Assembly (NCBI GenBank): GCA_032622095.1 | Contig: CP136065.1 | Coordinates: forward strand, 60,929,094-60,993,093 | Length of the DNA stretch: 64,000 nucleotides | Source: Siphonodentalium dalli | Taxonomy: Eukaryota > Mollusca > Scaphopoda > Gadilida > Siphonodentaliidae | Direction: 5' to 3' | Shown: piece after piece, positions 21,815-33,479 of the stretch | Layout of the letters: every line of letters starts with the position of its first letter | Numbering within the stretch: the stretch's first letter is position 1 | Notes under the pieces: generated by a model | Told to the model about the DNA's origin: nothing | The model's input: only the letters and a program-made list of their open reading frames with translations | The model's database searches: none | Translations under genes and position numbers: made by a program

Positions 21815-21872
21815 AAGTCATATTGGACTCCCGAAAGTCGTATTGGACTCCTGAGTGTTCAATATGACTTTT
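21815..21872. repeat. AGTCATATTGGACTC palindromic fragment
   Basis: AAAAGTCATATTGGACTC is followed by an inverted GTTCAATATGACTTTTTT copy; related to the hairpin at 22171-22269. Confidence 0.55.
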
Positions 21873-22170
21873 TTGTATCGGGACTCCTTGACGTCACGAA
21901 TTAACTCTATTGCGAAATGAATCGGTGAAATTGTGATGGGCGCGCAACACTGGTGGATTTAGCAGACGTTTCACTTCCGCATTCAGTTTTTTTTTTTCAC
22001 TTCCGTGTTTACTGTTCCAAATCATGCTTTCTGGTGATCAAATACAGGCATTAATAGAGACTTAAATGCGGACAAATAGCAAATATAACCACAAAATTCC
22101 CCAAATTTGGATAAACATAAAGATGGATAATAAAAATGTCATTATACAATGTTGTGTACAGTATGTATTT

Positions 22171-22269
22171 TTCTTGTACTCTTCAGGTTGTGATGAAAAG
22201 TCATATTGGACTCGACTGCGTGTCTCGTCCAATGTGACTTTTTCACCACAACCTGGACTCGTACAAGAA
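22171..22269. repeat. Hairpin element, ~47-bp arms
   Basis: The left arm (TTTTCTTGTACTCTTCAGG... to TTGGACTCGA) and the right arm pair with few mismatches around a short loop. It lies 100 bp upstream of P450 gene A exon 3. The family also occurs at 21815-21872. Confidence 0.8.
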
Positions 22270-22368
22270 AAACAACTGTAAACAACTTTGTATAATAAGT
22301 TAATAACTTTATAATATATGATAGTGTAATAAGCTTGAGGAGTAAACACATATTTAATGTGTTCTTAC

Positions 22369-22421
22369 CCGAACACTTCGCCATATTTCATGTACCATTC
22401 CCGTACGGCAACAAGAATACC
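22369..22421 (-). CDS. Cytochrome P450 gene A, exon 3
   Basis: A short exon of 53 nt encoding GILVAVREWYMKYGEVFG with the last Gly split. This is the A-helix KYGxVFG segment shared by CYP3 enzymes. The acceptor is TTTCAG at 22422-22427 and the donor is GG|GTAAGAAC. It enters in phase 0 after exon 2 and leaves in phase 2, which exon 4 completes. The small size makes it invisible to simple ORF searches; the match to neighbours in phase and motif makes it secure. Confidence 0.92.
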
Positions 22422-23129
22422 CTGAAATCATAAATGATCGATTCGAAGCGCAGTGTACATAGCGCATTATTAAAAACAGATGTGTATACAATTGACACAC
22501 GCTTAGAGATAATGTTTCTCTTCCGGGCCACACTTACAACAACATAATCTTTTATAACATCTGATTTCAAGACTACAAATAGCATTATTGTGAATAGAAT
22601 ACAGATAACGGAAGATTTTTGTATATTTTTTGTATATAAAACACAGGGATCCGGGGTTTTTTATTTTATTTTATTATATTATTTTAAAAGGGTGACAGCT
22701 GGACTCATTATCGAGGAAATAACTCCAGTTTTGGGGGAAATGGCTTTAAAACACCAGTTATATCCTCGAAATATTATTAATAGTGGTTTATTTCTGATGC
22801 AGCCAATCATAATTCGTCTTGCTTGAGGGTTCTAATAAGATAGAGTTTCCCTCTTGATACTCTTCGAACGTTTTCGCGAAATTTCTGTTAAAACAATCTG
22901 TGAACTTTTACTGTACCGATGATAAGAAATTCTAGATCAATTTCATAATATGATTATACATATATATATAAACGCAATAAAGCACACGTATATTAAATCC
23001 ACATGGCGGTTTGCGCTCCAAAATAAACTTAATAATATTCTCCTTTGAATGTTCCCGGTATCGATATAAGTCGACTAAATTGCTGTGACACATGCAGGTA
23101 AAAGAAAATAATGACATTTCTTCCCTTAT

Positions 23130-24390
23130 TCGAATAGAAATTTCGTAGAGTAGTGCTTTTGTGTGAGACTTTTCTCATACAACACGGCATCTACAGTCCT
23201 GTGTGTGCTGAAATACATATGTGTGTGAGACGGAAGGGAACGCTGATTGCGGTAAACTGCTATAAACAAAAGTAGCTCACCTCAGACTGATTACGGTACG
23301 TATATTTTCGCCTTTTCCTTCAATTGTGTAAAGATCCCTACCATAGTGTAAATCTGCCTCGACGAGGGGTGTGTTCCCCTACATTTTTTTAATAAGTTCG
23401 TTTCAGTGTCTAGTTCTATCGTAAATGAAGGTTAAACCTCCTATTTCCGTGCTAACATGACGTCACGTTCGCGATCAAAAGCACATTTTTCAAACTGTAC
23501 GATGTCGTATTTAATAACAAAGACATGTTTTTGGATGCCTTAATATCCAACTGAAAGTCACGTTTAGCGTTTGGGCCATGTGCCTGTGATTTTTCGATAT
23601 ACGAGTATGTGGCTTTTCAAATAACGCGAAATCCAACAAGATGAATGCATATTACCCCATGTGAATAGTGATGTACTGCTGTTGACTGTCACACACTTGG
23701 TTTCGGAAAGCGGAATGGCATGCAACTGAACTAGTTACAATTACCCATGCATGACGCTATACGTTTGTAATTATAGGCATACTCCCAATACACGAACATA
23801 TATAGCTTCAGGGGTTAGTGTCATTGCCACTCCCTACATTATCTGCACAACGGGAGTGGCAGTGGCAGCTGGGTCCGGGATCCGGTCAAAATTTTATGAT
23901 AGTCAGCAAGGAATCATTTACTTGTCAAGAACTACAGGCAGTATGATGACACTATATTATATACATGTATGCTCCAAAAGTTATCCGTTAAAGAATTCTT
24001 CATTCTCACAGAAAATAAATATATCACACATTCCACGTATCTCTGTATATGCAGTGATGTGAAATTCCGCATTCTGCTTTATAATCTGAGAATTCCCGGT
24101 TGGCGTGACAGCAAACTGTATAAACAAAACGATCACATGAGACATTTTGACCAACCAGAGATTGAATAGTATGCTCGATGCGAGCTTGCGAACCCGAAAC
24201 ACACAGTCTTGGTATTGTTTTCATCACAGCGCCCCACTGGGGAACAATAAAACCATAGTCAGAAATGGTAACTCCACCAAGATCATATTATTAGCCATAA
24301 ATATAAATTATAATATAAAATATATTGATTACACGAATGCACCGCCTCAGAATTCCGTTAAAAAACTAATCCTTCAAATTATTACAAAAA
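23130..24390. other. No gene seen in P450 gene A intron 2
   Basis: Contains a fragment related to the 2163-2652 inverted repeat (near 23130-23200, TTTCGTAGAG/TTTTCTCATACAACACG) and otherwise no structure I can name. Confidence 0.4.
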
Positions 24391-24407
24391 ACTACGGCTT
24401 ATTACTG

Positions 24408-24727
24408 CTGAAGGGGTCAATCTCACCAAAAAAAGTGCTGAAGGGTACACAGGATTTTGAAAATGTGCTGAAGGGTACACATGGTTTGAAATGTCATTAT
24501 AAAGGACATTCAGTCTTCGTATCTGGCATGATTTCTGTCAGAGAATAATTTTTTACGTTCCAATGAATATTAAAATGTACTGAAAACAAACTGCTAATGG
24601 GCGCCAGACTTTCATAAACACAATTTATGTAATGGTGTTCTTGCCGATCACAAACCATGTGTACCCTTCAGCACATTTTCAAACCATGTGTACTTCAGCA
24701 CTTTTTTGGTGAGAGTGACTTCTTCAG
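24408..24727. mobile_element. 320-bp MITE with target duplication CTTATTACTG
   Basis: The ends are inverted: left CTGAAGGGGTCAATCTCACC, right ending GAGAGTGACTTCTTCAG. Internal copies of GTGCTGAAGGGTACACA lie subterminally on both sides. The 10-bp word CTTATTACTG occurs at 24398-24407 and 24729-24738, one base outside the right end, and looks like a target duplication. A duplication of 9-10 bp would suit a Mutator-like element; assignment is tentative. Non-coding. Confidence 0.8.
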
Positions 24728-25375
24728 CCTTATTACTGCATGATTTTCAATCACCAAACCAGAAAGCTTCTAAATGCGGATCAAAAAATTGTATTCCCGC
24801 CATAAATATTCAAGTGTGCTTGACCCAGTCATTATTCATACCTAAACATCGAACGCAATTAAAGCGTCATAATACATGTAGTTATATACTGCAACTATAA
24901 GACATCCAGCGAATATACACCCCACGAAAACCCGAAAGGTGTTGTCCTGCGAGATATCCCATCGGTATAGCTCAATTTGACACTGCCAGATTAGCTTTTC
25001 TACAATATCCTAAAACAATAAAGCTTCTCAATCCATCGGCATAGTCAATAGAACTTTCACGAACTTGGACATTCCAACTATAGCTTTTACCGGACTCGAT
25101 GTCGCAGTACAACTTTAACGCGTCCCAAAATAACCGGAAAAAAGCAATTATCTATTTATAAGACCTACATAGGACCATGCATTTCTATAATTTGGTCAAC
25201 AATATACACTGGTGGCGTTAATAATACTCATCTAAGTCTAAGGTCATTGTCCATTTTCGTAGTGTACCTAAAGCACTATAATATACAGATTAAAGTACTT
25301 AGAATAATATTGCACAACATGTATATGCACTCGCATGGCGGGTTCCAGAGTATTTGATGGCACACGTAATGTTTG

Positions 25376-26044
25376 AACCCCCAGATCACATATGAAATAT
25401 ATGCCATATTATATACGATTTGAAAGAGGAAGCTCCAAAACATTTAATTATCAACTTATCCGGTGTAATAAACTGTTCACATGTGAACATGATACTTTAG
25501 TTGCGGTACTGACGTGTTTTATGTGCGTAGGTTTCATCTGGATTGTACTGCAAAGGCTATTATTTTTAGTGGAAGGGGAATAACACTATATCTTAGTATG
25601 AATTTTGTTGAATTCTGGGAGCCAAACGGGGGAAATGTTTCTATGATTTCAGCTATTTTTATTATTCTATGGGCAGCTTCAGAGACATAGTCGTTCCGAC
25701 TGGTGATGAATTATTGTATTTAAATCATATTTTAGCATGGTGGGGAATCACGTGGTTTCGAGTTTGGTGAGTACCACGATTCAAAATTCAAAATAAGCTT
25801 ATTTAAAAATATAGTATAGCATTTGCTCGTAGCTGCATGCCAAAATACTATGTCATATATTATTATCCTAGTTTATTACCTTTTCCCTCGTTTCTGGTCG
25901 CATTTGCAATCGCCTCGGCCATTTTGAATGCGTGGTACTCATCAACTCGAAACCAGGTGATTCCCCACCGTGTTTATGTCATATATTGTTAATAAACCGT
26001 ATATCAAGGCAATAAAAAAAAGTAATCGGCGACTCGAAAATTAT
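25376..26044. mobile_element. MITE family Z, copy 1 (interrupted)
   Basis: Matches 52105-52537 over its length: AAATATATGCCATATTATAT, GAAAGAGGAAGCTCCAAAAC, ATCAACTTATCCGGTGTAAT, then AAACCGTATATCAAG and GGCGACTCGAAAATTA at the right. A second element (25736-25972) is inserted in it. The terminal inverted repeats are decayed in this copy. Confidence 0.75.
25736..25972. mobile_element. 237-bp MITE nested in family Z copy 1
   Basis: Terminal inverted repeats of about 42 bp: left CATGGTGGGGAATCACGTGG then TTTCGAGTTtGgTGAGTACC, right its reverse complement with few differences. The interior is non-coding. The uninterrupted family Z copy at 52072 confirms that this is an insertion. Confidence 0.85.
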
Positions 26045-26210
26045 ATAGGACTCTAAGCTTGTGGCCTATAATATGACATGGTTGTGATTACATGTTGTTG
26101 TGAAATATTCTCCAAACTAGCGCTTATATAGGTTCGGCAATTATGTATATCATAGTCCGGGTTTAGCCCACTAGATAAAATAGATACAAATAAAGGATGC
26201 ATGCAGTTAC

Positions 26211-26307
26211 CTTTCTCCTCATCGTTAAGAAGTTACCGAACACCGGAATTGGTGGTGGTCCTTTAATGCCACGTGATTTGAACTTCGTGTGATCTTTAGT
26301 CATGTAT
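26211..26307 (-). CDS. Cytochrome P450 gene A, exon 2 (proline-rich hinge)
   Basis: Encodes YMTKDHTKFKSRGIKGPPPI then PVFGNFLTMRRK. The GPPPIPVFGN segment is the proline-rich hinge between the membrane anchor and the catalytic domain of microsomal P450s. The acceptor is TTTCAG at 26308-26313; the single first base completes Ile with exon 1 (AT|A). The donor GTAACT leaves phase 0 for exon 3. Confidence 0.93.
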
Positions 26308-26739
26308 CTGAAAGAATATGATTAAACGTTGTCTGTTGACTGGTCCATGCATGAAGCTACCAAGGATAACACCCCAACATACAAAGATTTTAAGTAGATC
26401 TACCAAAAACTCACTATATATACAAGCTTGTTGTGATAATATATAAATGTCGATGCCGAGTGGTGTCGATACCAGCCTCAGACAATATGATTGTGTGCCG
26501 TATATACACTGTAAAAACAAAGTGTAAATGTATACATGATGGAATTCTACTCAACCAGTAAAGTTTCATCTATTATTTTACTTGTGCAATGCATTATACA
26601 GATTCGCAGCATCCCAATATGTATGATTATTCATTCAAATCTCGCGATCGTTCAATTTTGCAAAATGTGTTTACAAATTTTAGACTATGTGCGGTCATTC
26701 GGTCGGAAATAACATGAAATAAAAGTTAATGGTGGTTTG

Positions 26740-27170
26740 TGAAAACCAATAGTCTCCATTTTCAAACCAATAGTCGTTCTTGTTTTCAATAAGAGACAAT
26801 TCCGTTTTAATAGATAAAGAATCATAATCAATGTTGACTGATGCAGAACTAATGTTCTATTTTAATTTAATAGCATTCATTATTCAACAAATATCTCATA
26901 ACAGACAGTTAGTACAGCTATCGCATATTCAATAATCGTGCTTTCCGTTTCAATAGCCATTTTCCTTAATTAATAGACGATTTCCCATTATCAATGATTA
27001 TCGTTATCAAATTAATAGACCTTATTGTAAAACTAATAACTTATTGTAAAACTAATAACTAAAACCGTGATTAACTTATTGTAAAACCAATAACTTATTG
27101 TAAAATTAATAGACCTTGTTGTAAAACTAATAACTTATTGTAAAACTAATAACTAAAACCCGAATTAACG
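26740..27170. repeat. A+T-rich tandem array, ~19-bp unit
   Basis: The right half (27010-27170) has about eight copies of TTATTGTAAAACTAATAAC; the left half has looser units around TTTTCAAACCAATAGTC. Non-coding, in intron 1 of P450 gene A. Confidence 0.75.
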
Positions 27171-27979
27171 CTAGATGTCTCTAGTGAAGAAACTTTGCAC
27201 ATCTTTATTTCCGATTATAAACAAATGTGAAGTTAACAAACGTTAAGCCCAGGCGGACTAACATGCCACACCTGGGCCAGCAAAATACAAGTATCAGGTT
27301 GCTACATATCAAAAAGGTATCAATCGTAAATCTCTCCTCTCCATCCCACAAGTTACCTGTCTCAAAATGAAAGTCCCCTTCTGACCAATTTGGTTCGTCT
27401 TTTTAACCAATTGCTCAAAAGGTGATTATACAGAATTGCTTATTGCCAATTAGACATGAATATTCGGCTAACAAATATAGGATGCCATGTGTACGAATAT
27501 ATTATCTCTTGTTTCATATTTAGATAATTGTCGTTGAGACAGAATATATATTCATGTGCAATTCTACATGCATGTATAATCCACTAAATGCTAATAATGG
27601 CAGTCAACACACGTGTTTCTGTTATCCAGAGTTGATATATGCTGGCACGCTTGACATTACACAAGCTGTTTATTAGTTGGAATTTAGAATAAAATAACCA
27701 CCGGTGTCAATCTTACTTTGGGTATCTCAATGCTCAATTCTACTCCGCATTCATAATCCACTAAATGTAAATGTTCCCTGACAATCCACACCTGGCTTAT
27801 TTATACTATACGCAGGTTGTAATTAGTTGCATCTATATATGCATAATGCCGAATATGCTGATAGGTTTGGCATTCCACAAGTCGCGTAACAGTTCGAATC
27901 ACAATGAAAATGACTATCGAATTGAAGTTTGTGTTTCAAGAAGAAATTAACTCTGTCCTGCTGATCCTCATGATATTGC

Positions 27980-28505
27980 CTTGTGACAGTAGATCCCTTT
28001 GCGGAGGCCCCCGAATTCGCGGAAGTCCCCTAACATGGGCGAAATATGTTGATTTTAACAAAGGAACCTCAATTGATACATATTTTAAATACATAACGAC
28101 ACGATCATCATACTAGTGCATGGTTTGTTCTATCAATTATATGAGCCGAGTTCACTTGGTGCAAATCAAACGACGATAAATATTCACTATATATAGCTAT
28201 ATGTCCTCGTATGCCTGGAGGACTCCTTAAATTTGTGAATAAGATGAAGAATATTTATTAGATGTTATTTATATATAGATCTATATAGTGAATATGTATC
28301 ATCGTTTGATTTGCACCAAGTGAACTCGGCGTCTATAATTGATAAAACAAACCACTATTATGATGATCGTGTCGTTATTTGTTTAAAATACGTATCAATT
28401 GACATATACGCATCCATTCCCTCATTAAAATCAACATATTTCGCCCACGTTAGGGTACCTCCGCGAATTCGAGGATCTTCGCAAAGGGACCTACTGCAAA
28501 TCGTC
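27980..28505. mobile_element. Foldback element with ~230-bp arms
   Basis: The left arm (27980-28205) and the right arm (28262-28505) are inverted copies over almost their whole length, sharing AGTTCACTTGGTGCAAATCA, GCGAAATATGTTGATTTTAA and AACGACACGATCATCATA. The loop is about 56 bp. The whole could form a long hairpin. No coding sequence; the frames on it (70 and 80 codons) are arm translations. Confidence 0.85.
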
Positions 28506-28509
28506 ACAC

Positions 28510-29090
28510 CGACATCACATTGGGAATTCTCATGTTTATTTATATATTTCTGACGTCACATGAAAGTTTCTTCACCAGAGAAAATATAGTCCTCCAATTT
28601 TGCCTCTTAGTTTTTGTGTCTATAAGAACTTAACTTTAATAAACACATCAATCAGTTTGCATTGTCTGGTGTTGTTGTCAATAGAAATAGTATTAATCCG
28701 CCTGAATCAATGTACAGATGAGCGGTCATTTTGTTGGCGCCATACCAAGTGATAAGCAAGGTAAGCACGCTCCTATTCATATATAACTAGTAAACGATAA
28801 GGAAATATATAATGGATTTTCAAATTATATAATAGGCCTTTCGTGTGATATAATAAGTTCAAAACAAACGATCATAGGTCGTTCGTTGAACTTGTTATCT
28901 AAACATTGACCTTTAACATCCCTCCAAATAAAAAATAGACCATTCACATGTGCATGTGTTAACCGACTGAGATATTCCAATTATTATAGAAAGAGTTAAA
29001 TGTTTCCCATTAAATATAAAAATTGACTAGAATTTCCCCACTTTCATGTGTTGCAGTGTATAACGTGTTGACTGGGAGGTAAATGTATTA
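28510..29090. other. No gene seen (P450 gene A intron 1)
   Basis: A+T-rich sequence next to exon 1 without clear repeats or frames. Confidence 0.4.
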
Positions 29091-29099
29091 TACACTCAC

Positions 29100-29173
29100 A
29101 TGACATAGGCTGAGACCAATACCACCACGTAAAGTAACCAATTAGGAATATATAGTAGTCCTAAGACTTCCAT
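29100..29173 (-). CDS. Cytochrome P450 gene A, exon 1 (membrane anchor, start codon)
   Basis: Starts at ATG 29171-29173 in a favourable context (AAACATGG: A at -3, G at +4). Encodes MEVLGLLYIPNWLLYVVV then LVSAYV, a hydrophobic signal anchor for the ER membrane as in CYP3 enzymes (short acidic start, then a single helix). The donor AT|GTGAGTGTA leaves phase 2, exactly complemented by the A that opens exon 2. With exons 2-5 it gives about 148 residues up to the C-helix, the usual spacing for CYP3 proteins. A TATA-like ATATATTAA lies just upstream of the ATG but is too close to act as a normal TATA box. Confidence 0.9.
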
Positions 29174-29357
29174 GTTTAATATATGGAAACTACGTCCGCT
29201 TAAATGAAATCCAGTTACAGATTCACACACAACACCGTCGTTATTTAACAAGAAACATTCACCAATGCATGTAGAAGGTAAATAGACTGTGAAAGTCACC
29301 CCGATATGTATACCGCTATACAATGAGCTGTTAAAAGGACGGATAGGTCAACACACA

Positions 29358-29690
29358 GAAGTCGGTAGCCGAGAGGTAGCGTACTGGTCTCTCGTGCTAG
29401 CGGACCGGAGATCGCAACCTGGTCAGGGTATTCTGACAAAAATCAGAACTCGGTCAGATACCAAGTTTGTAAGGCTGAAAGTCTCATTCGAGATAACTGA
29501 ATAAAGATCCGAATGCAGAAGTGCCGACTTCCCCCATTACAACATTTGTCCAGGTATGTTGTTGTGGTGCAGTACGCTGTCCGATCGGGTGCGTACATTA
29601 ATGGCTGACCCGTGTACACGCCTCGGTGTGTGCACGTTAAAGAACGCTACTGGGTCACCACAGGGTTATAAAGTTACTCGGTCGTGGTAG
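29358..29690 (+). mobile_element. tRNA-derived SINE
   Basis: An internal Pol III promoter is visible: a box A match TAGCCGAGAGG near 29366 and a box B-like GATCGCAACC near 29410, about 45 bp apart. The body continues through TGTGTGCACGTTAAAGAACG near 29627, a segment common in 3' parts of marine-invertebrate SINEs. The right end abuts the TIR element at 29694. Family not assigned. Confidence 0.7.
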
Positions 29691-29693
29691 CAC

Positions 29694-30459
29694 CAGGGCC
29701 CTATACTATGGACCATAATAATTGTAATCACAAGGTTATGGGAGGTACACAGGAGGCGTCAAGTGCTATATACCATTGTATTGTAATAGTGTAGATTATA
29801 TATACCCGTGTCCTCGTGGGCGCATTACCGATGGGTGATTGGGTTTGATTAGAATGGAATTCACACTGCGGCAATCAAACGGTTGTCTCGTGGCAAACAA
29901 CCTAAAGTCTGTATTGGAGTATTGACCAATTATGACATTCGTGCAGGGACGTTGTTAGAGGGTCTCCTTTGGGGGTACACAACTTGGAGATTAAACCTGC
30001 ACATGAGACCCTCTAGCTACGTCTCTTGTACATATTATCAATAGAATACTCCAGCGATTCTGAATGACAACCTAACTAGAAATTGAAATACATCGTTGTT
30101 GGAACAGACGATAACCATTGACGAAATAAAACACAATGCACCAACGGTTGCGGTGTACTCACTGAGCGATTATTTAAAGGATACCGATTACCACTAATCA
30201 AATTGAACACGTATCACACATGCACTAGCGATAACATATCAATGAGTGTCTCCGAGAAATCATGTTTTTTCATTGGTCAATCAAGTCACATGTGGAAAAC
30301 CTATTATTTCATTGGTCACCATGCATGTGAACGCGGCATTACAAGAAGTCGCCTATACACTGTTAGAATAAGAGTGGAGGTATATGGTAATCGACACCTT
30401 TTGTGTGCCCCACAGACGCTTGTGATTACAATAATTGTGTGCTATAGTATAGGGCCCTG
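29694..30459. mobile_element. 0.77-kb element with CAGGGCCCTATACTAT inverted ends
   Basis: Left CAGGGCCCTATACTATGGAC and TAATTGTAATCACAA are repeated in inverse at the right end. A CAGGG start recalls hAT-type termini, but no matching 8-bp target duplication was seen. No transposase; the interior frame 30203-30472 resembles nothing known. Confidence 0.7.
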
Positions 30460-30464
30460 GACCG

Positions 30465-31105
30465 GCTCATAATTGTCAGTATATGACAGCGAGCTGTAAT
30501 GTGAAGAAGAAGACAGAGTGAGATGTTCACTATTTGATTATACTTAAAACTAGCAGGGTTACCCGGCGTTGCCCAGGTTAATGTATGCTGTGGATATTTG
30601 TTGGGAATAGAGAATGCTCTTGCTTAAAGTGTTATACGTTTTCTCATAAATTGTATATTCAAATAGCATCACAAAACATGATTATTACAGCGATTAATCC
30701 GTTCCACCAATAATGAAGTATTTATTTATTTACAACTGCGTATACATTAGACGTTATAATATGATACATGATCATCATAAACACATTAGTTCGATAAAAG
30801 ATGATAATTAATTGGGTTTTATATATTGAGATCAATCAATCTAGTGGGTTGGACTAAGATCTCGAGGACACCTGGCTATCATATCTCCATGAAGATACAG
30901 ATGTTTCAAAGAAATTTCCAGGTGCTCTTCTGTTCATGGTGCTATATATTGGCTAAATATTCTTAGTTTAAACGAAATGTTGCTGCGCAAATATATCAGC
31001 TACATGTGCCAGGCACAGAGCGAGATTTGGAGTCTGTTCTAAAACCCTTCTCAGATGTCAGTATTGGTAGGATACTGAAAAGTCTTGTGCTACTAACTGC
31101 ATTTT
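30465..31105. other. No gene seen
   Basis: Intergenic between gene A's 5' end and the next repeats. Contains a CTAGCAGGGTTACCCGGCGT segment near 30551, a word common in invertebrate repeats. Confidence 0.35.
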
Positions 31106-31109
31106 CTTG

Positions 31110-31646
31110 TATATCCAGGGGGGGGGGGGTCGGAAAAAAAATTCAGGCACGTATGGCATTTTTTCCCTTTCGATCATTATTTGTACCCACCCACCCCCAC
31201 CGCCGTTTTCGGCAGTTTTTTCCGACCATTTCTTGACACCCACCCCCCCTTTTAACACTAAAACAGAGATTTGCGGGGGGAAATTCACTGTAAACAGCTG
31301 TGTATGAATTTCTGTGCATACTATTTATCATGGATGTTAACATGGACATGTAAATAGAAATGAGTCATTCGGCCAAAAAAACATGGCTGCCAGCGGCCAT
31401 CTTGGATTTCAAAATTTGCAACAAAATACAACACGATAACTGCCTGCAGTCAGTTTACCAGTTAGAATTACATTATTTCTCTCATTCAAAGTGGTTTTGA
31501 AGCCCAACTCATTGCCAAAACACTAAAAAACAAGCAGGATTTTTTTTTTAGTTGCGGAAAAAATTGCTTGTTGGTGGCTTTGACCACCCACCCCCGGCAT
31601 ACGTGTCGGAATTTTTTTTTTTCACCCCCCCCCCCCCTGGTATATC
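31110..31646. mobile_element. Element P, copy 1, with poly-G/poly-C ends
   Basis: Left TATATCCAG, 12 G's (31118-31129), then TCGGAAAAAAAATTC and GGCACGTATG. Right is the inverse: CATACGTGTCGGAATTTTT..., 13 C's (31625-31637), CTGGTATA. The interior contains GGCTGCCAGCGGCCATCTTG, also found in copy 2 (56013-57040). Non-coding. Confidence 0.75.
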
Positions 31647-32129
31647 AGAAGAAACTATATTTGACTGCACACTGTGACCACTATTTTTGTGGAAACTGTA
31701 CTGAATGGAACAGACTAAATTTTGTTATTATATATATGCAATCCTCTGACGGTTCGAGGTCTCTCAGTTTGCACGAATATATGTATCTCTTCAATAGAAT
31801 GATAAATATGCGTTTAATGCTTCTTCTAGTTATCTCTTTTTGCTAGCTCATTGTGTGAATGCCTTGATTGCCATTCCCATATAAATATGACTGTTAAGAA
31901 GATATAATTGTTCAAGTGACTTATGTGGGTCACCATAATTATGTCGGGATTGTGAAATGTGAACGCCCAACTACTTAAAATGATATGGAGATGGCCTGGT
32001 GACTGTATATAACTTATATGTGGATATCGGCGAATAGCAATCTTATCAATGATAGTGCATATCCGCTCGCCATCCGTGACGCAAACGACACCAAATGTGA
32101 ATTAATTCATGGTATATCATTAGAGAAAA

Positions 32130-33470
32130 ACGTGTATGAATTTGGTGGAATTTGGTTTATTAAATCAATTGTTGATGCAACGCTGACTCGAACAACGCCA
32201 TATTGCGAAGGTGATTGTGTATTGGTTTGGTGGAAATCAGCGACAAAACTATTTCACCATATTTTTTTAATTTCCCCTCCCACCAACAGCGTCATTTAAA
32301 AAAAATTAACCTGCACCATTATCTTCCTTGTAAAAAGTTACCCCTCTTAGAACGCATTGGTGCCATCTCGATTGTACCGCGTGAAGTTATATATAGAACG
32401 CACACAGACAGACAAAAAGACAGACAGACAGCACGATTTTATTTCTTGTATCATTTGAGAAGAACGTGTCTGAATTTGATGGTAATTGGTACTAAAAATA
32501 TTTTGTATCAGTTTTGGTGACCCTCCCGTCCCTATTTCGGACTCAAGCTGCACACACTAAGACTCATTAGAGATTAGAGATGCATAAATATAAAGTTGGT
32601 GAAAATTGGCGAGTATACAAATTGGTATCAAATTTAAGGTCCCCATATCTCTCACCCATAGGGCACCAATTTGGTGTATCTAAACCACACGATAAGATTA
32701 CTCGTATCACGGAGAAGAATATGTATCAATCTGGTGGAAATCGGCACTAAACATATAGATATAATTTTTTGTGTCCCACTCATCTCTATACACCACTGAC
32801 TCGAATGAGGCCACATTTGACAGATAAAAGCCACACCATTAGACTCCTCATAACATGGGGATGATTTTGTAAAAGTGTGGTGGCAATCGGCGACTTATTA
32901 TCAAATTTAGTGCCCACCCCCTCACAAACTCTCATCCAAAAACAACAATTTGGCGTTGTTAAATCGCACAAATAGATTCCTTGTATCATGAAGAAGAATA
33001 TATATCAATTTGGTGGAAATCGGCGCTAAAATTAGTTTTATCAATTTTGGTGCCCCTCTCCCCGTCCGTTCATCCCTGACTCAAACGACGCCACTTTTGA
33101 CATATTTAAACCACACCGTTGGATTCTTCATATTATTGGGATGATTATATGTAAGTTTCGCGGCAATCGGCGACATAAAAATAAATCTGCCCCCCCCCCT
33201 TTCCGGGCACCCTTGACGCGAACGGCGCTACTTTTGCCATATTTAAACCACGCCATTAGATTCCTCATATTATGGGGATGATTATATATAAGTTTGGTGG
33301 CAATCGGCGACAAATTTTTGTCTGCCCCTCCCCCTTTTCTGCCCCCGACAACAACGGCGTCACTTTAGAAAATTCTAACCCCGACCATTATCTTTCTCGT
33401 AAAAAACTACTCCTAGTAGACCCCTTTGGCATCATGGTCCCCTGTGAATTTCTATAGAACACAGACAGAC
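32130..33470. repeat. ~140-bp degenerate tandem array
   Basis: The mark ATTTGGTGGAAATCGGCGAC recurs at about 32725, 32868, 33006, 33151 and 33290 (spacing 138-145 bp), with older copies to the left. Each unit also has a CCACACCATTAGA-like word and a CTCATATTATGGGG-like word. Both ends run into CAGACAGACAGA tracts (32404-32430, 33462-33476). Minus-strand frames repeat SPIATxL...NHPHxMRxLM; these are likely repeat translations, not a gene. Confidence 0.85.
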
Positions 33471-33479
33471 AGACATTCG

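Larger units (their letters stand above)
17086..22880. repeat. Dispersed pair: 17086-17165 and 22815-22880
   Basis: The two segments share AAGATAGAGTTtCcCT, TTGATACTtgTT-like and GAACgTTTTCG words in the same orientation, followed by ATTTCTGTTcAAA. They are fragments of one repeat family; only the two ends of this span are meant, not the DNA between. Confidence 0.45.

Noticed and set aside
24147-24548. 133-codon plus-strand frame
   Set aside because: Its C-terminal third is the MITE at 24408-24727 and the rest has no recognisable domain or intron-exon evidence.
27904-28553. Two frames of 70 and 80 codons
   Set aside because: They lie on the two arms of the foldback and mirror each other.
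29358-29440. A functional tRNA gene
   Set aside because: Boxes A and B are present, but box B deviates, the acceptor stem does not pair and the sequence continues as a SINE body.
32786-33313. Repeated peptide SPIATxL...NHPHxMRxLM on the minus strand
   Set aside because: The unit of about 140 bp is not a multiple of three and indels shift the frame between units, so it is not a coding repeat.
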